From: Isoetes taiwanensis
Lineage: Eukaryota; Streptophyta; Lycopodiopsida; Isoetales; Isoetaceae
NCBI GenBank assembly: GCA_021234155.1
Contig: JAJEKV010000091.1
Coordinates: 2,115,501-2,179,500 of the forward strand
Direction: 5' to 3'
DNA: 64,000 bases
Of this stretch, positions 46,701-58,512 are shown piece by piece. The position numbers and the translations under genes are program-made. The notes beneath the pieces are model-generated. The model saw only the letters and a list, made by a program, of their open reading frames with translations. It was not told the DNA's origin and ran no database searches. How positions within the stretch are numbered: the stretch's first letter is position 1; the number at the start of each line of letters is the position of its first letter.

Positions 46701-49322
46701 GTAGCATGAAGTTCCGCAGAATTAAGGTAATGGGAATGCTTTTTCTTGTTCTTGCCTTCTGGGCTAATGGACATGGGACCTGGGCCTACAGATGTCAAGG
46801 GAGAGATGAGGCAGGGTTGCCCGGGCTTTCCTACCCTCTTCAACATTTTTCGTTAACATGAGACAGTGAACATGGGCGTCTTTGTCCTAGGACTAGCTTC
46901 CAGAATCCAAGCTATTTTATCCGCGGATGATAAATCACCCTAGACGACACCAAAGAGGAGCTTCAGTTACAACTAAACAGAATTTATGACAGGGCTGGAT
47001 GCCTAATGTTTAAGAGTATTGCTACTTGGGAATTTTAATAGATGAAAATTTTTAACATGGAGACAAGCCTGGAGGAGGAGGTTGTAGGGATGTGCAGGGT
47101 ATCCTTTTTTCCGTCTCTGGAGAAAATTCTACATAGGGAGGTGAAATGGTTTGGGGAGAGGTCCAGCATCCAGCAGTGTTATATTGGAGTTTAAGATCCC
47201 ACCAACGCATGCCTTTGTGGCGGGATAAAGAGCTAAGGCTAGGGCTAACTACCCGACCCTGACCCCGCGTCTCAGACATCATATTCCTGACCCATAGACA
47301 TACTCCTACTGGAAAGAGTTGCAGCATCTCATGGTAGGCTGCCCCGCTTGACCCTGACCACGCGTCTCGGACATCATATTTCTGACCCATAGACATACTC
47401 CTGCTGGAAAGGGTCACAGCATTGGCAGAAACAAGGAGGGAATATATTAACTCAAAACGCACTAACCAGTGGTGCTCCACGCTCTGAGGATGAACACAAC
47501 CCAGATGTAGTGAGAAGGCCCATGTCCATCCGGAACGCGATGTTATTTGCTGATGGCGAAGTTTGGCGGCGAAGTTGCTGCAGGTTCACATGCAAGATGA
47601 GGAATCCGACATTCAGCCGGTGGCACTTCCTCACTCAGGCCGTGCCAGCCTACTTGGGAGTCCATGCTGAACTAGCTTCAGTTGGTGATATCCCGGCCAT
47701 TACCTTGGCTCCTCCCCCACCTCGAGCTGATGCCGCACTTCGGGTCGGCCAAAACCTTTTGTGGTTCACGTCGGAAATATGATTTCAGAACTGGTAGATA
47801 ACTGGTGTCCTTAGATGGAGTTCCCCTAAGCTTTGAGCATTGTCGCAGAAAGGCTTATGGTCAGGTATGGACAGACTTGATCCATGCCAACTCCACAAGT
47901 TGATAAAATTATATCTACTTACTTTGACTAATCCTCTCTCATTACTTTATAGAAGTTATCATTCTTGTATTGCACTTAAGCAGTAATTCTAGCAGAAGAG
48001 CTACGGTTACCTGTATATTTCTGTCTTCAATATGGTAAGATGTTTATTACTCACTGGCATATGAGAAAATAAGATGCGTCCTGAAGCAATGTATCGAAAC
48101 GTGAGCGATGGAAAATGATCTTGACTTTTGGATGGAACCTTATGTCTTACAATCCATGCAGCTTTCACCAGCATCATAAAACCGAGTTTGCATGTTAACT
48201 CAATGTTGGCGCACCAGAAAGCTTTTGTTTCCATCATTCCTCATAGCCTTGTTTTTCACATCCATTGTATGTGCAAAGGATTTTGGGGAGAGGAGGGGTG
48301 AACCTATTTGGCCTTCAGAGAGAGAGTGTGTCCAGAAAACTGGACAAAGGCTCTGTCACAAAGGATGATTTAGATTTTGAACCAACGTATTGCCACATTT
48401 AGCTGTTATGACTGTGATCTAACTTCTCCTAGAGCATGCCTTTTGTCTCATTTCTCATATGTTTGCTGTGTAGGTCCTAGAAAGTTCTTACTCCGTCACA
48501 CTATCTGGCGCTTCAGAAGTGAGGAGGTTAGGCTACAAATTCCAAACACCAGCAAATGCTGTCCTTGTGCGATTAACCTGAAATGATTAGCATGATAGGC
48601 AATGCTTGCAAGTGCTGAAAAGAGAGTGCAGGAGATCGTCAATCTGTTGACATACAGAAGAATGAATGCAAGAAGCTTGAGGTAGGATTACAGTCGGTTG
48701 TGTGTTTTAAAAGCACTAGACATGTAACGAATCTGCTTACTGGACATTGTTCAAGTTGTAAATCTGTTTATTTGAACAGTGTTCAAGAGATGGCATGTGT
48801 TTGGCATCCCAAAACATTGAGTGAACACTTGGAGGCCTTAACTTGTTATAATCTTTATGCAGGAGAGGGTAAAGCTCGCTGAGGAAGAATTACTAAGAGG
48901 GCAGACAAAGCTGAAGTTTGTTCTGCTGCTTGAAATTTGAGTGCAGCCAATTTTTCTCCACATAACCAGCTGCATTTACTGGCAGGCATGCGGGACTTCA
49001 GCTGCGTTCTCTCATTCGGGGTCACAATAAGGGAGAGGGCAAAGCTAAAAGTGTGTATTCTAAAATTTGTTCGTGCAAAATACACCACAACTAATGCATC
49101 ATATTTTGTAGGCCTGATTGAGAATCTGAGGGACCTTTCTGGAAGACAGCCTTTGAAGCTGAGAGCTGAGGTTGATGAATTTTCTTCCTTCCCGTTAGTG
49201 TTAGCATATATTGATTTTTTTTGTCTATGCAGGTTGCATCCATGGCAGCTGAGATGAAAAAGCAGCGGAATGCCCTTGAGAAGCATATAAACAGAATCGC
49301 AAACTATAATATTCCAATTTGA
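37763..49322 (+). CDS. RHIP1: RHIP1-like protein (RGS1-HXK1-interacting protein 1 family), nine exons
   Basis: Exons: 37763-38176, 38239-38305, 38395-38472, 48474-48526, 48599-48681, 48863-48915, 48986-49050, 49112-49170, 49233-49322 (stop TGA). All introns are GT..AG and phases agree throughout. The product is about 320 residues. An acidic variable N-terminus is followed by KMQYRVYEDLFFGKLK (about residue 144), a glycine-rich hydrophobic, probably membrane-inserted segment (SSIAVGGGLALMLM), the family hallmark GPRKFLLRHTIWRFRSEE, then coiled-coil (ERVKLAEEELLRGQTKL) and the C-terminus RNALEKHINRIANYNIPI. Arabidopsis RHIP1 (At4g26410, about 263 residues) links the G-protein regulator RGS1 with hexokinase 1 in glucose signalling. 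The start at MAEEN is preferred over an in-frame ATG at 37646, whose extra 39 codons look like 5' leader. Exon 5 is one base short (see findings). Intron 3 is 10 kb. Confidence 0.88.
39283..39420 (+). pseudogene. Ty1/copia RNase H C-terminal remnant
   Basis: One frame reads VRDLVDDKQVQIE then NTIDLLTKPLARE, the conserved end of copia pol (HF.R..V....I......DQ.AD..TKPL). Upstream (39,130-39,282) is degraded, and downstream the frame is lost. It is the 3' end of an old copia element. Confidence 0.75.
40046..40700 (+). mobile_element. Probable copia 3' LTR start with polypurine tract
   Basis: TTTTAGAGGGAG (a short polypurine tract) is followed at 40,055 by TGTTAGATAACATG, a typical copia LTR 5' end (TGTTA). 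It lies 640 bases past the copia RNase H end, in the right order and orientation. The LTR's right end was not found; LINE sequence begins by 40,738. Confidence 0.5.
40738..42937 (+). mobile_element. LINE fragment 1 (reverse transcriptase to C-terminal zinc motif)
   Basis: 5'-truncated inside RT. It runs LDFRKAFDTVS (40.75 kb), VKQGCPLSPTLFGLYIDELE (40.92-40.98 kb), ILLYADDV (41.04 kb, catalytic ADD), NLQKTKVMIFNTS and ETVPAYTYVGVEFSDL (41.2 kb). The C-terminal part holds CRLCQLNVIESAEHFIFTC (42.58-42.64 kb), the CCHC-like motif of many LINE ORF2 proteins. Around 41.8-42.19 kb unrelated DNA interrupts it, and a diverged second copy of the GFIERPGYL segment lies at 42.19-42.27 kb. It is non-functional through stops and frameshifts. 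Confidence 0.9.
42791..43064 (+). repeat. 127-base direct repeat at the junction of two LINE copies
   Basis: AGAGCAGGACAGGAAAATG through CCAATCGGCAGGA occurs at 42791-42917 and 42938-43064 with almost no difference. The second copy runs straight into LINE copy 2 coding, so the repeat is part of the LINE or of the duplication that joined them. Confidence 0.9.
43065..45690 (+). mobile_element. LINE fragment 2 (linker, reverse transcriptase, zinc motif), split by a solo LTR
   Basis: It is open for 363 codons from 43,007 to 44,098, spanning the endonuclease-RT linker (WYDQDCKTLHRKLKHAL) and RT blocks (NNVIKPIHKAGD, NPTNYCLITIGHVMAKL, KGQAGFRKNFSIIDHIF). After a shift at the VLLISEKPL block, where FRKAFDTV is expected, RT continues: VKQRCPLSHTIFGLYIDEL, CIPILLYADDVVIISPSPQG. 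The thumb is cut at 44,510 by a 185-base solo LTR and resumes TYTYLGVEFAGPLFRL. The zinc motif CPMCGLNMVESEEHFIFTC lies at 45.42 kb. It is a close relative of fragment 1. Confidence 0.9.
44510..44694 (+). mobile_element. 185-base solo LTR (TRIM/SMART-sized) in LINE 2
   Basis: It starts TGTTAATC and ends TTCTAACA (ends TGTTA..TAACA), flanked by the perfect 5-base duplication CTACA at 44505-44509 and 44695-44699. Removing it plus one duplication rejoins the LINE frame (IVSTYTYLGVEF), so the boundaries are exact. Strand is not determined. Confidence 0.9.
45691..46710. other. Intron DNA, nothing recognised
   Basis: A continuing open frame at 45,685-45,990 (+) has no family resemblance and is probably LINE 3' tail. 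The 86-codon frame at 46,328-46,588 (+) is GC-richer but also unassigned. Confidence 0.4.
46770..47060 (+). pseudogene. Third LINE-type reverse transcriptase scrap
   Basis: It reads DVKGEMRQGCPGFPTLFNIF (RT motif RQGCPLSPTLFN) near 46.8 kb, then AILSADD and, one frame over, LDDTKEELQLQLNRIYD near 46.95 kb (the ADD palm box and following helix). It belongs to a different LINE family from fragments 1 and 2. Confidence 0.7.
47265..47420 (+). repeat. Short direct repeat, about 56 bases twice
   Basis: CGTCTCAGACATCATATTCCTG through CTGGAAAGAG occurs at about 47,267-47,320 and again at 47,363-47,420 with few changes, 96 bases apart. Confidence 0.85.
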
Positions 49323-50477
49323 AATCATATTTTCAGCTTTCAAATAATATGAGCTGAACCTAGGACTTCACTAAACCTAGGCGGTAATTTCATTGATTGA
49401 GGAATACCTTATGGAGGATACAGGCAAGTGTTGGAGTCTCAAATAAGAAGGCTGGATGTGTTGCAGCACCTTGTAATCCAAGGTCCTTTCAGCTGTAACC
49501 AAAATACAACATTCCTTGCAGGTCCAGTAGTGACCCAAATTCTTTGGTTGTGCAAACAATTTTAAGCTCGACAAAGTGGCAACGGTGTACTTGTTTTATC
49601 TTTATACACGTGAACATTGAGGATGTGAGGATGAAACTAATTCGAAGTGAGAAATGTAGGAAATCATAAGGAATTTTGGAATCCCAATGTTTTCTGCCCT
49701 TGTGAATGCAGTAATAGAATTTAACATGTAGTGATGTCAAACATTGCATGAGTATGCTTGTGATGATAACATGAGCTTTTGTAACGTTTAGTTTGTAAGA
49801 CTAAACTTATTCAAGGTTATATTGCATAATCTCATTCCACTTTGCACTGCAATAATCTCTTGAATGTCATTTGTAGATAAGATTTTTATAGCTGTCACAC
49901 AATCTCTCCCAGGCACGAGGGAGTTATACTCCCTAATCTTCTCTTTTATCGTTCATCTTGTCTTTCAATCAAGACTGGATTTTATCAGCAAGAAAGAACA
50001 TAGTGAATTCAAATTTTCAATTTTCCTCTGGTGGAGCTTTAGCACAATGTTATTTCAAGTTGTGTGTGTTAACTGCCTCTTCATAGAAGCAGCCGCTTTT
50101 CTAAACACACAATGTCATACGCTAATCACATAAGAAAGTATTTCTAAACACACAATGTCATACGCTAATCACATAAGAAAGTATGATCTGCTTTATTGTT
50201 TTGTTTTCTCCAATCCGTGAACTAATGCACAATATAGTCTGCATTGCGTGTATATCTCTTGTCCTTAAGACATCCCACGCGATCATACCATGGTCTAAAA
50301 GGATGCTACTAATCTTGTATAGACAAATGCATGTGACCAAAACATGTCAAATGCTATGGTGTAGAAACAATTTACAACCTTTTGGAAGCTATGATATAAA
50401 CGTATTGCGCTTAAACCCTTGAGGTCGCTTGGCTAAGGATATCAGATGACAACCATGTTACACCCTATGGCAGGTAG
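49323..50477. other. Downstream of the RHIP1-like gene, nothing recognised
   Basis: It should include the gene's 3' UTR and poly(A) signal region. A 43-base tandem duplication (CTAAACACACAATGTCATAC...) is at 50,101-50,184. Confidence 0.5.
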
Positions 50478-50489
50478 TTGCTGTTGCTA

Positions 50490-52870
50490 TGCAGCATCTT
50501 GGACTTGATCATTTGCAATGGGCTGGCACAATGGCTGTCCTCCAGCCGCTGCACTTGTAGACAAGAGAACGAGGGGGACAGGTCCAGTGTTGTGGATTAT
50601 ATATTGGCAGAGGAACAAGATCTGCATCTGATTACCCATTTTGGCATTGAAACAAATAGTCGGAACGAGAAAGTTAGACTCAGACCACGAACCCCTTTTC
50701 TTGCATGTAGATTGGCAGGCTGCCCAGGCATCCATTGCCTCAGCACCCCGTGTGCCCCAACTGCGCCTGGACTATGACCGTGCAGAGACCTATGCTCGGA
50801 TGGTTGAGCATGACCTGGAGGGAATACTGCAGCTTCCCACACTGCAGTAGCAGACTGCCAGTTGACCTAGTTGCTTCTGATGGCTACTGATAGATGCTTT
50901 GGGAGAGGCTACTCACAGAGGCTCTTGGGAGCTACCACCTTCCCCTGCAACCGGTGGTTTGATGACGAATGTAGGGAGTTCAAACGTTGGCTCTGATAAG
51001 TCACTGACACCACCTTGCGTCCACGTACCATCGGCCCAATGCTGCTCCTTTCGTAGGAACAAGAAAGCCAGATACCTCGTAGAACACCAACAGCAGGATC
51101 TTCTATCTCCTGGATTGTCACCCCAGGACATTCTGGAGAAAGGTATTGAGCAAGCAAGCACAACCTGCAGGAAGGGCCTCCCACGCCTCGCTAATGGAAA
51201 GGCAGTAGATTTGGATGGCATGCAGGCAGAGCTTCTCAAATGTCTTGGGCCTTTGATGGTGCCTATCCTCACGGCATTATTCAATAGAGCATTGCAAGAA
51301 GGCTTCCCTCCGTAGTGGACCGTTAGTAGAGTTGTTCCCATATACAAGGTAGGCAACCCTCACTGCCCATCCAACTATCGCACAATCATGGTCAGCTCCC
51401 TCTTTGCAAAATTGTTGGCTGGCATCCTTGAGCAGTGGCCGATGATATGGGTAGAAAACACAGAGGTGCATGCTCTGACGCAGGAAGGCCTTTGGCCCAG
51501 ATATTCTACCATTGACCATATTTTCATCCCGCAAACTCTTTGCCGGCAAAACTTGTACTATTATTTTGTGGATTTCGCAAAAAGCTTTTGATACAGTACC
51601 CTAGACAAGTTATGGGACAGATTGAGGCAGCTAGGGATCCTTGTCGACTTGCAAAATGCAATATACAGGTTATATGAGGCATGCTCAGGTTGCCTCGCAC
51701 CATCAGGACAACCTGTCGTCAGTAGCATTGGGATGCGCCAGGGTTGCTCCCTCTCCTCGACGCTCTTTGATCTTTATATTGATCAACTGGAAGACTGGCT
51801 TGTTGAGCACGGAGGGGCAGGAGATCAACTAATGCACCACATAATTCGGTAACTCATATATGCTGACGACGCGGACCTCTTGACCTACACCCTAGAAGAT
51901 ATGCAGCGCCACTGGATGCTCTAGATACTTTTTGCCAGTTCATTGGCATACGAGTTAACTTGGCCAAAACTAGAGTGTTGCTTGTTTTATCCTCCCGTCA
52001 GCCAAGGCCTCCATCCTTCACTTACCAGAGAAAAAATGTGGAGATGGCTCTGACCTACAAGTATTTGGGGATCGAGTTTTCCACTATCACACACTGGGAT
52101 ATTTCCATCAAGTTGTGCACCACAGCAGGGTGGAAAGCAGTGTATGCCATGCAGAACAATAGGCACAAGGTAGAGCTGTATACATGGGGTCATTAGTCAC
52201 ATCTGTTCAGGGCCTTGGTCGGGGTCAGCTCTCCTGTACGGGATGGAGGCGTGGGGATTGATGATATCCCTCGCCACCTGGAATGAGCTGGAACAGGTAC
52301 CGAAGGTCTTCTTAACACGAGCACTTCGGGTAACAGTTCCATATCAGATCCTGCTCCAGGAGACTGGTTTCTTATTCCTTCAGAGGGCTGCGCTAGACCG
52401 TCATATCATTTACTTCTAGAAAGTAGTTATTATGGGTGATGCCCGTTTGCCCAATCTTGCTTTGGCCATAGCAATGGGTCCACAGCACCTCAAAGCTTGC
52501 TAGAAGGACAAGCAAGCTCAATGGTTCTCACGATGGAATGTACATGTACATAGATGCGTGCAAGTACGGACAGAGAAGGACGACGCTGCATTGAAGCAGT
52601 ACCTTGATGTTTGCTTCCTTAGCAAGCTCTGCAATGCAGATGCTCTGACGCATATCAAGATGGCACACTATCGGCAGTAAGTCAATCCCAGGCTCTTGAA
52701 GTCCATAACACTACTTGCGCACCCATTTGCCCATGAAGAAGCATAGACTAGATGCCATTGAGGATGAATGCCATGCCCTTCAGACCTGTGCAATATTCGA
52801 TCATTTCCGGGCATGGTATGCTCAATTCATTATGCTGAACAGCTGCTACATATACTGTGTGGGCTTGCTG
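50490..52870 (+). mobile_element. LINE fragment 3, GC-richer family
   Basis: It starts in the endonuclease C-terminal half (SVVDYILAEEQDLHLITHFG, then SDHEPLFLHVDW at about 50.69 kb, the SDH catalytic motif). The linker follows, then RT: NGKAVDLDGMQAELLKCLG (51.2 kb), NPHCPSNYRTI, YYYFVDFAKSFD (51.57 kb), MRQGCSLSSTLFDLYIDQLE (51.74 kb), IYADDADLLTY (51.86 kb) and VEMALTYKYLGIEFSTIT (52.05 kb). The tail to 52.87 kb is weaker and no zinc motif is clean. Many stops and shifts are present. Confidence 0.85.
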
Positions 52871-54127
52871 GGATCACACCTTCATGAGATCTAATGAAAC
52901 TAATGCTAAATTGAATACCCCAATGGCTAATCACAACAAAGCAATAGCTATTATTACGAGCGTGGCACAAGAACAAACACTTCCATCCACCTGCCTCTTG
53001 TATACTTTGTAGATAGGACCAGCCATATCACATTTGTTAGTAAAGCTACCATGATGCTACGACGTCTCATGTAGTCAATGCCGGAGAATCAGAAAATGGC
53101 TGCTCTATTTCCAATCAGTGCGGGTGTTCCTATGATATTGGCCTTGTGCAATATATTGACACTGACCCTTATTTCATGACCATATTCCTTGAATATCTGA
53201 TTCAAATATGAATTTCAAGCATTGATTTAACTTTTATCTCATTGGAATGACTTATTTGATCAAGTGGAGAGAATTGCCTTTGATTTATTCTAAAATATCT
53301 GAAACTCTCTTACTTCTTGTATTTCCAATCAGTACTCAAGTGTTTTAATGACAACAAGACTGAATATTCCCTCCGTTGTTCATTTGACCTCACTGTAACA
53401 ACCTGCCAATTCTAGAGTTTTAAAGTTGTTATTCTTGTTCATTTAAAGTAAAATAAAAAAGCCCTAAAAACTGAGTACTACTGCAATTTGTGCTCTCTAT
53501 TTCATTTGGACTGATATTGATGAAAAATTGGCCCCATCCAATCTAAGAATTTTCCAATAGTTTCTATTGTCCAAATATTCTAAAAATAAGACACTTCTCA
53601 TTCCAACTGTCTATTACATTTAATAGCAGTTTAGAATATCTTATTTAGTATCCAATATAGCATTGTCACCTCTAGCCAACTTTCAGGCACTCCATTTTAT
53701 CTTTTCCGAAAAGTCCTTTGCCTCATGTAGTGACTAGCCTAATTGATCTAGAAGTTAACAAGCAAACCATCTAACCCTCTTAATTTTGTTTGATATACAT
53801 AAATGCGTTTGAGAAGAGATGGGGGCCCTGGATGTCCAATACAATATTTGTGGTCGATTGTTCAGGATATAGAGAATGAAGTCCACCTTTTCAGAATTTG
53901 CTCATGGCAGAATGCACCCTTGAGCTTAATCTACTCTAGCATCTCCCCACTCTTTCCTCCCCCTACTTCTTTTTTCTTGATTGGATCACGCCGTAGGTGC
54001 TCTCTTTGGCACATGCCTTTGTTAACAAGCTTGAAGAAATAATAGAGGTAATTGCATTTGTAGACCAATCCAGGATTGTACCTATTCTTCTTGTCCTTGG
54101 CCGAGCATAAGATATACCTTGTGGTAT
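52871..54127. other. AT-rich gap, nothing recognised
   Basis: No open frame of note. A pyrimidine-rich patch lies at 53,945-53,975. Confidence 0.5.
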
Positions 54128-55908
54128 TGTGATGTTCCAGCATAATATATGCTAGGAATATGTATATTATACTACTATGTCATAGTACATGTCACCAAGA
54201 TGACATGTACAAGGGTAAAATTAAGCACATGCATGCCACATAAGTTAAGCATGCATGTCGAGAGCCGAGTGATGGCCGCACGACAATACCATAGGTATGA
54301 CGGTGCATGGAATGGTATCATACCACCAATGAACATGAGATTTATGTTGATCACATATATATCTTCTAGGGGCAGAGACTTTAACATGTTATTCTAACAT
54401 GTTAAGTGTGAGCCATTAAAGTCCACATGTGGCACATGCCTAATTGCATGTGTGACACATGTCAAGGGGAGAGCACCCCATTCCAAATACCTATTAATAG
54501 GTGTTTTTCATAAAGATGCTATTTGGCCCCATTTGCCATGTGGCAGGCTGCCCAACCACATGGCAAGGCCCCATTTTCAAGGCCATATAAGCGTGAGAGC
54601 ATAAACCCTAAAACGTTTTAGGTTTTGGGCTAACAGCAGATTGGGGACCTTTTGGAGGTCATTTCGAGTTCTGGAGCGCAAAAATCAGTCTCAGAGCTCG
54701 ATTGGAGCTCGCATATATAAGGCGCTGCCCCAACGCCTTAGCATTTGCTAAAGATTGCCATGTCAGGCAGTCCTAGTGGCAATTTCAGCGATGTATTAGG
54801 TTGGTTATAGTTTAGCTAGTCAATCCTAGCTTATTAGTAGGATTCAAGCTACAAAGCATCTCCGTTTTAGTGTTAAATGATCATGGACCATTAACCCTAA
54901 AACCCAACTGACTAAGGAACACTAACCCCTTGTATTCCTTAGATTAGAGATAATGTATTAGAACTGTTGTTCTATTAAGATGCTAGATGATTATGGTATA
55001 ATTGTTTTGCACCTCTTCTATATGGGGGTAAGAGGGATAGAGACCTAGGAGCCATGTGTAGTATGATCCTAGTAGTTAGACCTCTGTAATTCCCATTACA
55101 ATGCGGCCTGTGCACAGAAAGCCTGCTTGATCGTGGATCTAGGGCCTTGACTGGCTTAGAATAGTGGACTTGTTTTGATTGTAGAGGGATCCAGGGACTG
55201 CTTGTCTGCCAGGGATGCATAGCAAACTAGGCCTAATACCTTGTCACTGCATGAGGGCAAGGTATGGGTTTGATCCCTCCTAGATGATGTGTCACCTCAA
55301 TGAGGTTAGGTTGAGTATGAGCGGGGGCAACCGCGTTTCTCTAGCTGTCTGCTACAACAAGATATCTCTTGGAAGGAGCATCCTTATAGTTACGTCTCTG
55401 ACAGGCTACACTCAAAAGCAAAGCTTTTCAATCCATCTGCAAAGTATGTGCAGGAGGGGCGAATGGAGTGGACTACCCTTGCCATTGTTCTACGCCAGCC
55501 AACTCCAGTGTTACAACTTTTGTCTGTTGTTATTTTGTGGCCCATACCATCAGCCTTACTTCACTGAGTCTGAGCTTGGGTTAGGACGTCCCATGTGATG
55601 CTATGGTGATGTTATATTATGATGATGATGTTGTGTTGTTGATGGTGTCTCACCCTTCGTGGTGAGCATATATATATATTGATTATTATGATGTATGTTG
55701 CTTGTGCTTATATTTACACGCTTCTGCAGTGAGATGGGCCCCAGAAAGATGGGAAGACACGTCCTTCTTCTGCATCAACTCTCAACTCTCGAGCACCACC
55801 AGTAGCTGATGCCACGTGGATGGCCTCTTGTTGATCTGGGGGGTTGGCGGGAGGGGATCTCCACAACTTATATGACGGGAGCATCATATAGGTTAGGGGG
55901 ACGTCACA
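54128..55908 (+). mobile_element. Solo LTR related to the chromovirus LTRs, plus orientation
   Basis: It begins TGTGATGTTCC and ends GGGACGTCACA, the reverse-orientation counterpart of the chromovirus LTR ends. Internal blocks match the minus strand of those LTRs: AGTATGATCCTAG...CATTACAATGCGG..TGTGCACA at about 55.05 kb, CACCCTTCGTGGTG at 55.65 kb, and GACGGGAGCATCATATAGG near the end. No primer-binding site follows. Flanks GGTAT and ATGGA do not match, so a target duplication is not shown. It abuts LINE 4. Confidence 0.75.
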
Positions 55909-55919
55909 ATGGAATGAGA

Positions 55920-58454
55920 AAATGTTGAGGCTTTGGAGGAGTTGCAGCGTACAAAAGAATAGGTTCAGTGCATGAGATCCAAGTTTTGAAACATGATATA
56001 AATAACCAATACATTTGGTTGCATATCAAAGATGCAACAATTGTTTTTAGCTGCAGCAAACTCAAACATATACAACAGGCACAGATTGGAAAAGGAGAAT
56101 CCATTTGGTAATTTATGCTATGATATATTAGAGTACTCCTCACAAGGTGAGGTATTTATTGCACGAGACTTTAATAGACGCACAGGCTGCCAACAGGCTA
56201 AAGCCTTTGATGACCTTGCAAATATGTGTTTAGATGAGATAGAAGACTTGATATATAACAGAATATCGGATGATAATGTCTCAATTGAAATGGGTGAGAG
56301 GCTGCTTGAATTACGCACAATGTGCCAGCTGAAAATAATCAATGGTATAAGACCATTTAGACAGTTTGGAAAGCTCACTTACCACAATCATGCAAGATCC
56401 AGTACAATAGATTATCTCCTTGCAAGGAATAAGGATTTAATTGCAGACTTTTATGTGGGGATTAAATTACCAGAGTCAGATCATGCACCATTGCATATGG
56501 TGATAAAACACAAGCAAATTCAGAGATACTAGTGTCATGGTTTCATTTCAAACCAAAAGTAAACTATGTGCATAACCTGACATATAAGATGCTTCTAGAG
56601 GAGCTTCTTGTAGAAGTTATTTGGTCGGGGCAATTTGAAGAAGATGCAAAAAAATTCCAGAACCTTCTATTTGATGCTGCTAAACAAGTCTTCTCTCTAA
56701 AAAACGCATGCAAGGTAAGCCTTGCAACTCCTGGTAGGATACAAAATGCCAAGAAGCAAGAAGTAAACTACCACAGAACTGCATATGCAAACCTAAATGG
56801 TATAATCAAGTAATCAGGAATAAAAAGCGTGACTATTATGCACAAAAGCAACCAATGTTAACTGAGCAATTTAGGGAACGTACAAAAAGCTTCTGGGACA
56901 CGTTGCAAGGCAGATCAGAACAAATAATGATGCTTTGTCAAGTTTAGTCAGAGCCATTTATAAAAAGGAAGGCGCAGATAGCATGCCAAAAATAGCTCAT
57001 AGTACAAATCTATTCACTGAAGTAGAGGTCAAGGATCCAAAACATCTAAAAACAAGGCGCATGATGCTGATGGCCTTTGTGTGGAACTCCTCAAATGGGA
57101 AGGAGACAAAACCTTGTCTATCCTGACAGACTTGCTAAACAAAAGCCACATGCAAAGGATGCCAACCAGTTGGAGAACAAATCATGTTCAATTCACATTG
57201 GAGGAGACAAAAAAGTAGCAAACAACTATAAAACAATTCTAATAGACAATGTGTTTGCCAAAATTCTAAGCAGCCTTCTAGAAAGCAAACTGAGCTCTTG
57301 GGCAGAGCAAACAGAAGTGCGCTCGAAATGTCAAGCAGGTTTCAGGAGTGATCATAACGCATTGGATCGTGTGCTCTATTAGAACTCTGATAAAAAGGAC
57401 CAAAGCCCCAGATGCGTCTCTGTATATGGCATTCATAGACTTTACAAAAGCATTTGATACAATATCACGCAAAGAGCTCAGTAATAGAATGATACAAGTT
57501 GGTGTCCCACAAAAAATCAGAGAGGCAGTCTCACAATTATATGTAGCCGTTTTGATAAAAGTTTCATGGGATCTTGACCCAGAAATTAAGAGCACATTGG
57601 GATATGCCATGGATGCCCATTATCCCCAGCATTATTCGGATTTTTCATAGATGAATTGGATGATGGTCGAGAGCTACATCTTTAGCAGGCACAAAATTGG
57701 GCATATATATTTTCCAGCTTCTTCTATATGCAGATGATGTGGTACTGCTAGCAAGTAAACGGAAAATACTGCATGACCATTTGAACAGCTTGGAGACATT
57801 CTGTGAAGTAATAAAGGATGAGTGTGAATCTATATTTGGCACCAACAGAAGTGGGCATGTTTCCACTCGAACTAGAGGGCTTATATCAGGCAATTAATTC
57901 CTTTAGTAGAGTTAGGGAACAAAATCTAGGCCGTCTGTCTCATCAAGCCATGACAAATTCGGAGCAAGGTTGGAAGAAAACTCTAATGTTATGGGCAAGT
58001 AGATGGAGCTTGGATGACTCGAATTGGCCAAATGATAAGCAGGAAGGCGAGAGCTCTGCTGGAAAAGTTAGCAATGGACCGTCTATGGATTGAACCTGGA
58101 AAAAGAATGATACAATACTAGATACATATGAATGCCAAAGCTATTTGAAGGTGAGCATACCGAAAATATATAGACAGTTGATAGGAGATATAGGACATGT
58201 TCACATAAGCTAGAAATAGAGACAGCGAGATGGCTAAAGACTCTGGTGGAAGCCCAATTATATAAGGTATGCACATTGGGTATGTCGAAGACGAACATCA
58301 TGGTTTCCTACAATGTTCAGAATATGCACGTATTAGATATAGTTTTGGCATCCACGTGACAAAATTTTATACGCTATTATCTATGCCACCAATGATATTA
58401 GGACCATACATAAGGGCGGTGGATGCACACCATTCCTTAATACTAGAGTTGTAA
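55920..58454 (+). mobile_element. LINE fragment 4 (endonuclease, reverse transcriptase, C-terminus)
   Basis: The endonuclease runs from about 55.93 kb: VAAYKRIGSVHEIQVL, then IARDFNRRTG (56.16 kb, where GDFN is expected), SSTIDYLLARNKDL and LPESDHAPLHMV (56.48 kb, SDH motif). The linker follows. RT has KCQAGFRSDHNALD (57.34 kb), MAFIDFTKAFDTISRKE (57.43 kb) and LLLYADDVVLLASK (57.72 kb). The end has YVEDEHHGFLQCSEYARIR (58.28 kb), the remnant of the zinc motif. The region from the linker to RT is internally shortened and frameshifted. Confidence 0.88.
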
Positions 58455-58512
58455 AAAATTGTTGTTCATGTGCTCCATGACCTCTCAAGGCCCAAGTGAA
58501 ATTAAATTAAAA

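Larger units (their letters stand above)
38473..48473 (+). other. Intron 3 of the RHIP1-like gene, transposon-filled
   Basis: It begins GTTAGTTAC after ATG AGA G and ends CTGTGTAG before GTCCTAGAAAG; the phase-1 split is a Gly codon shared by exons 3 and 4. Inside it are a copia remnant, two LINE copies with a solo LTR, a third RT scrap and short direct repeats. Every recognisable LINE and copia coding piece lies on the same strand as the gene. Confidence 0.85.
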
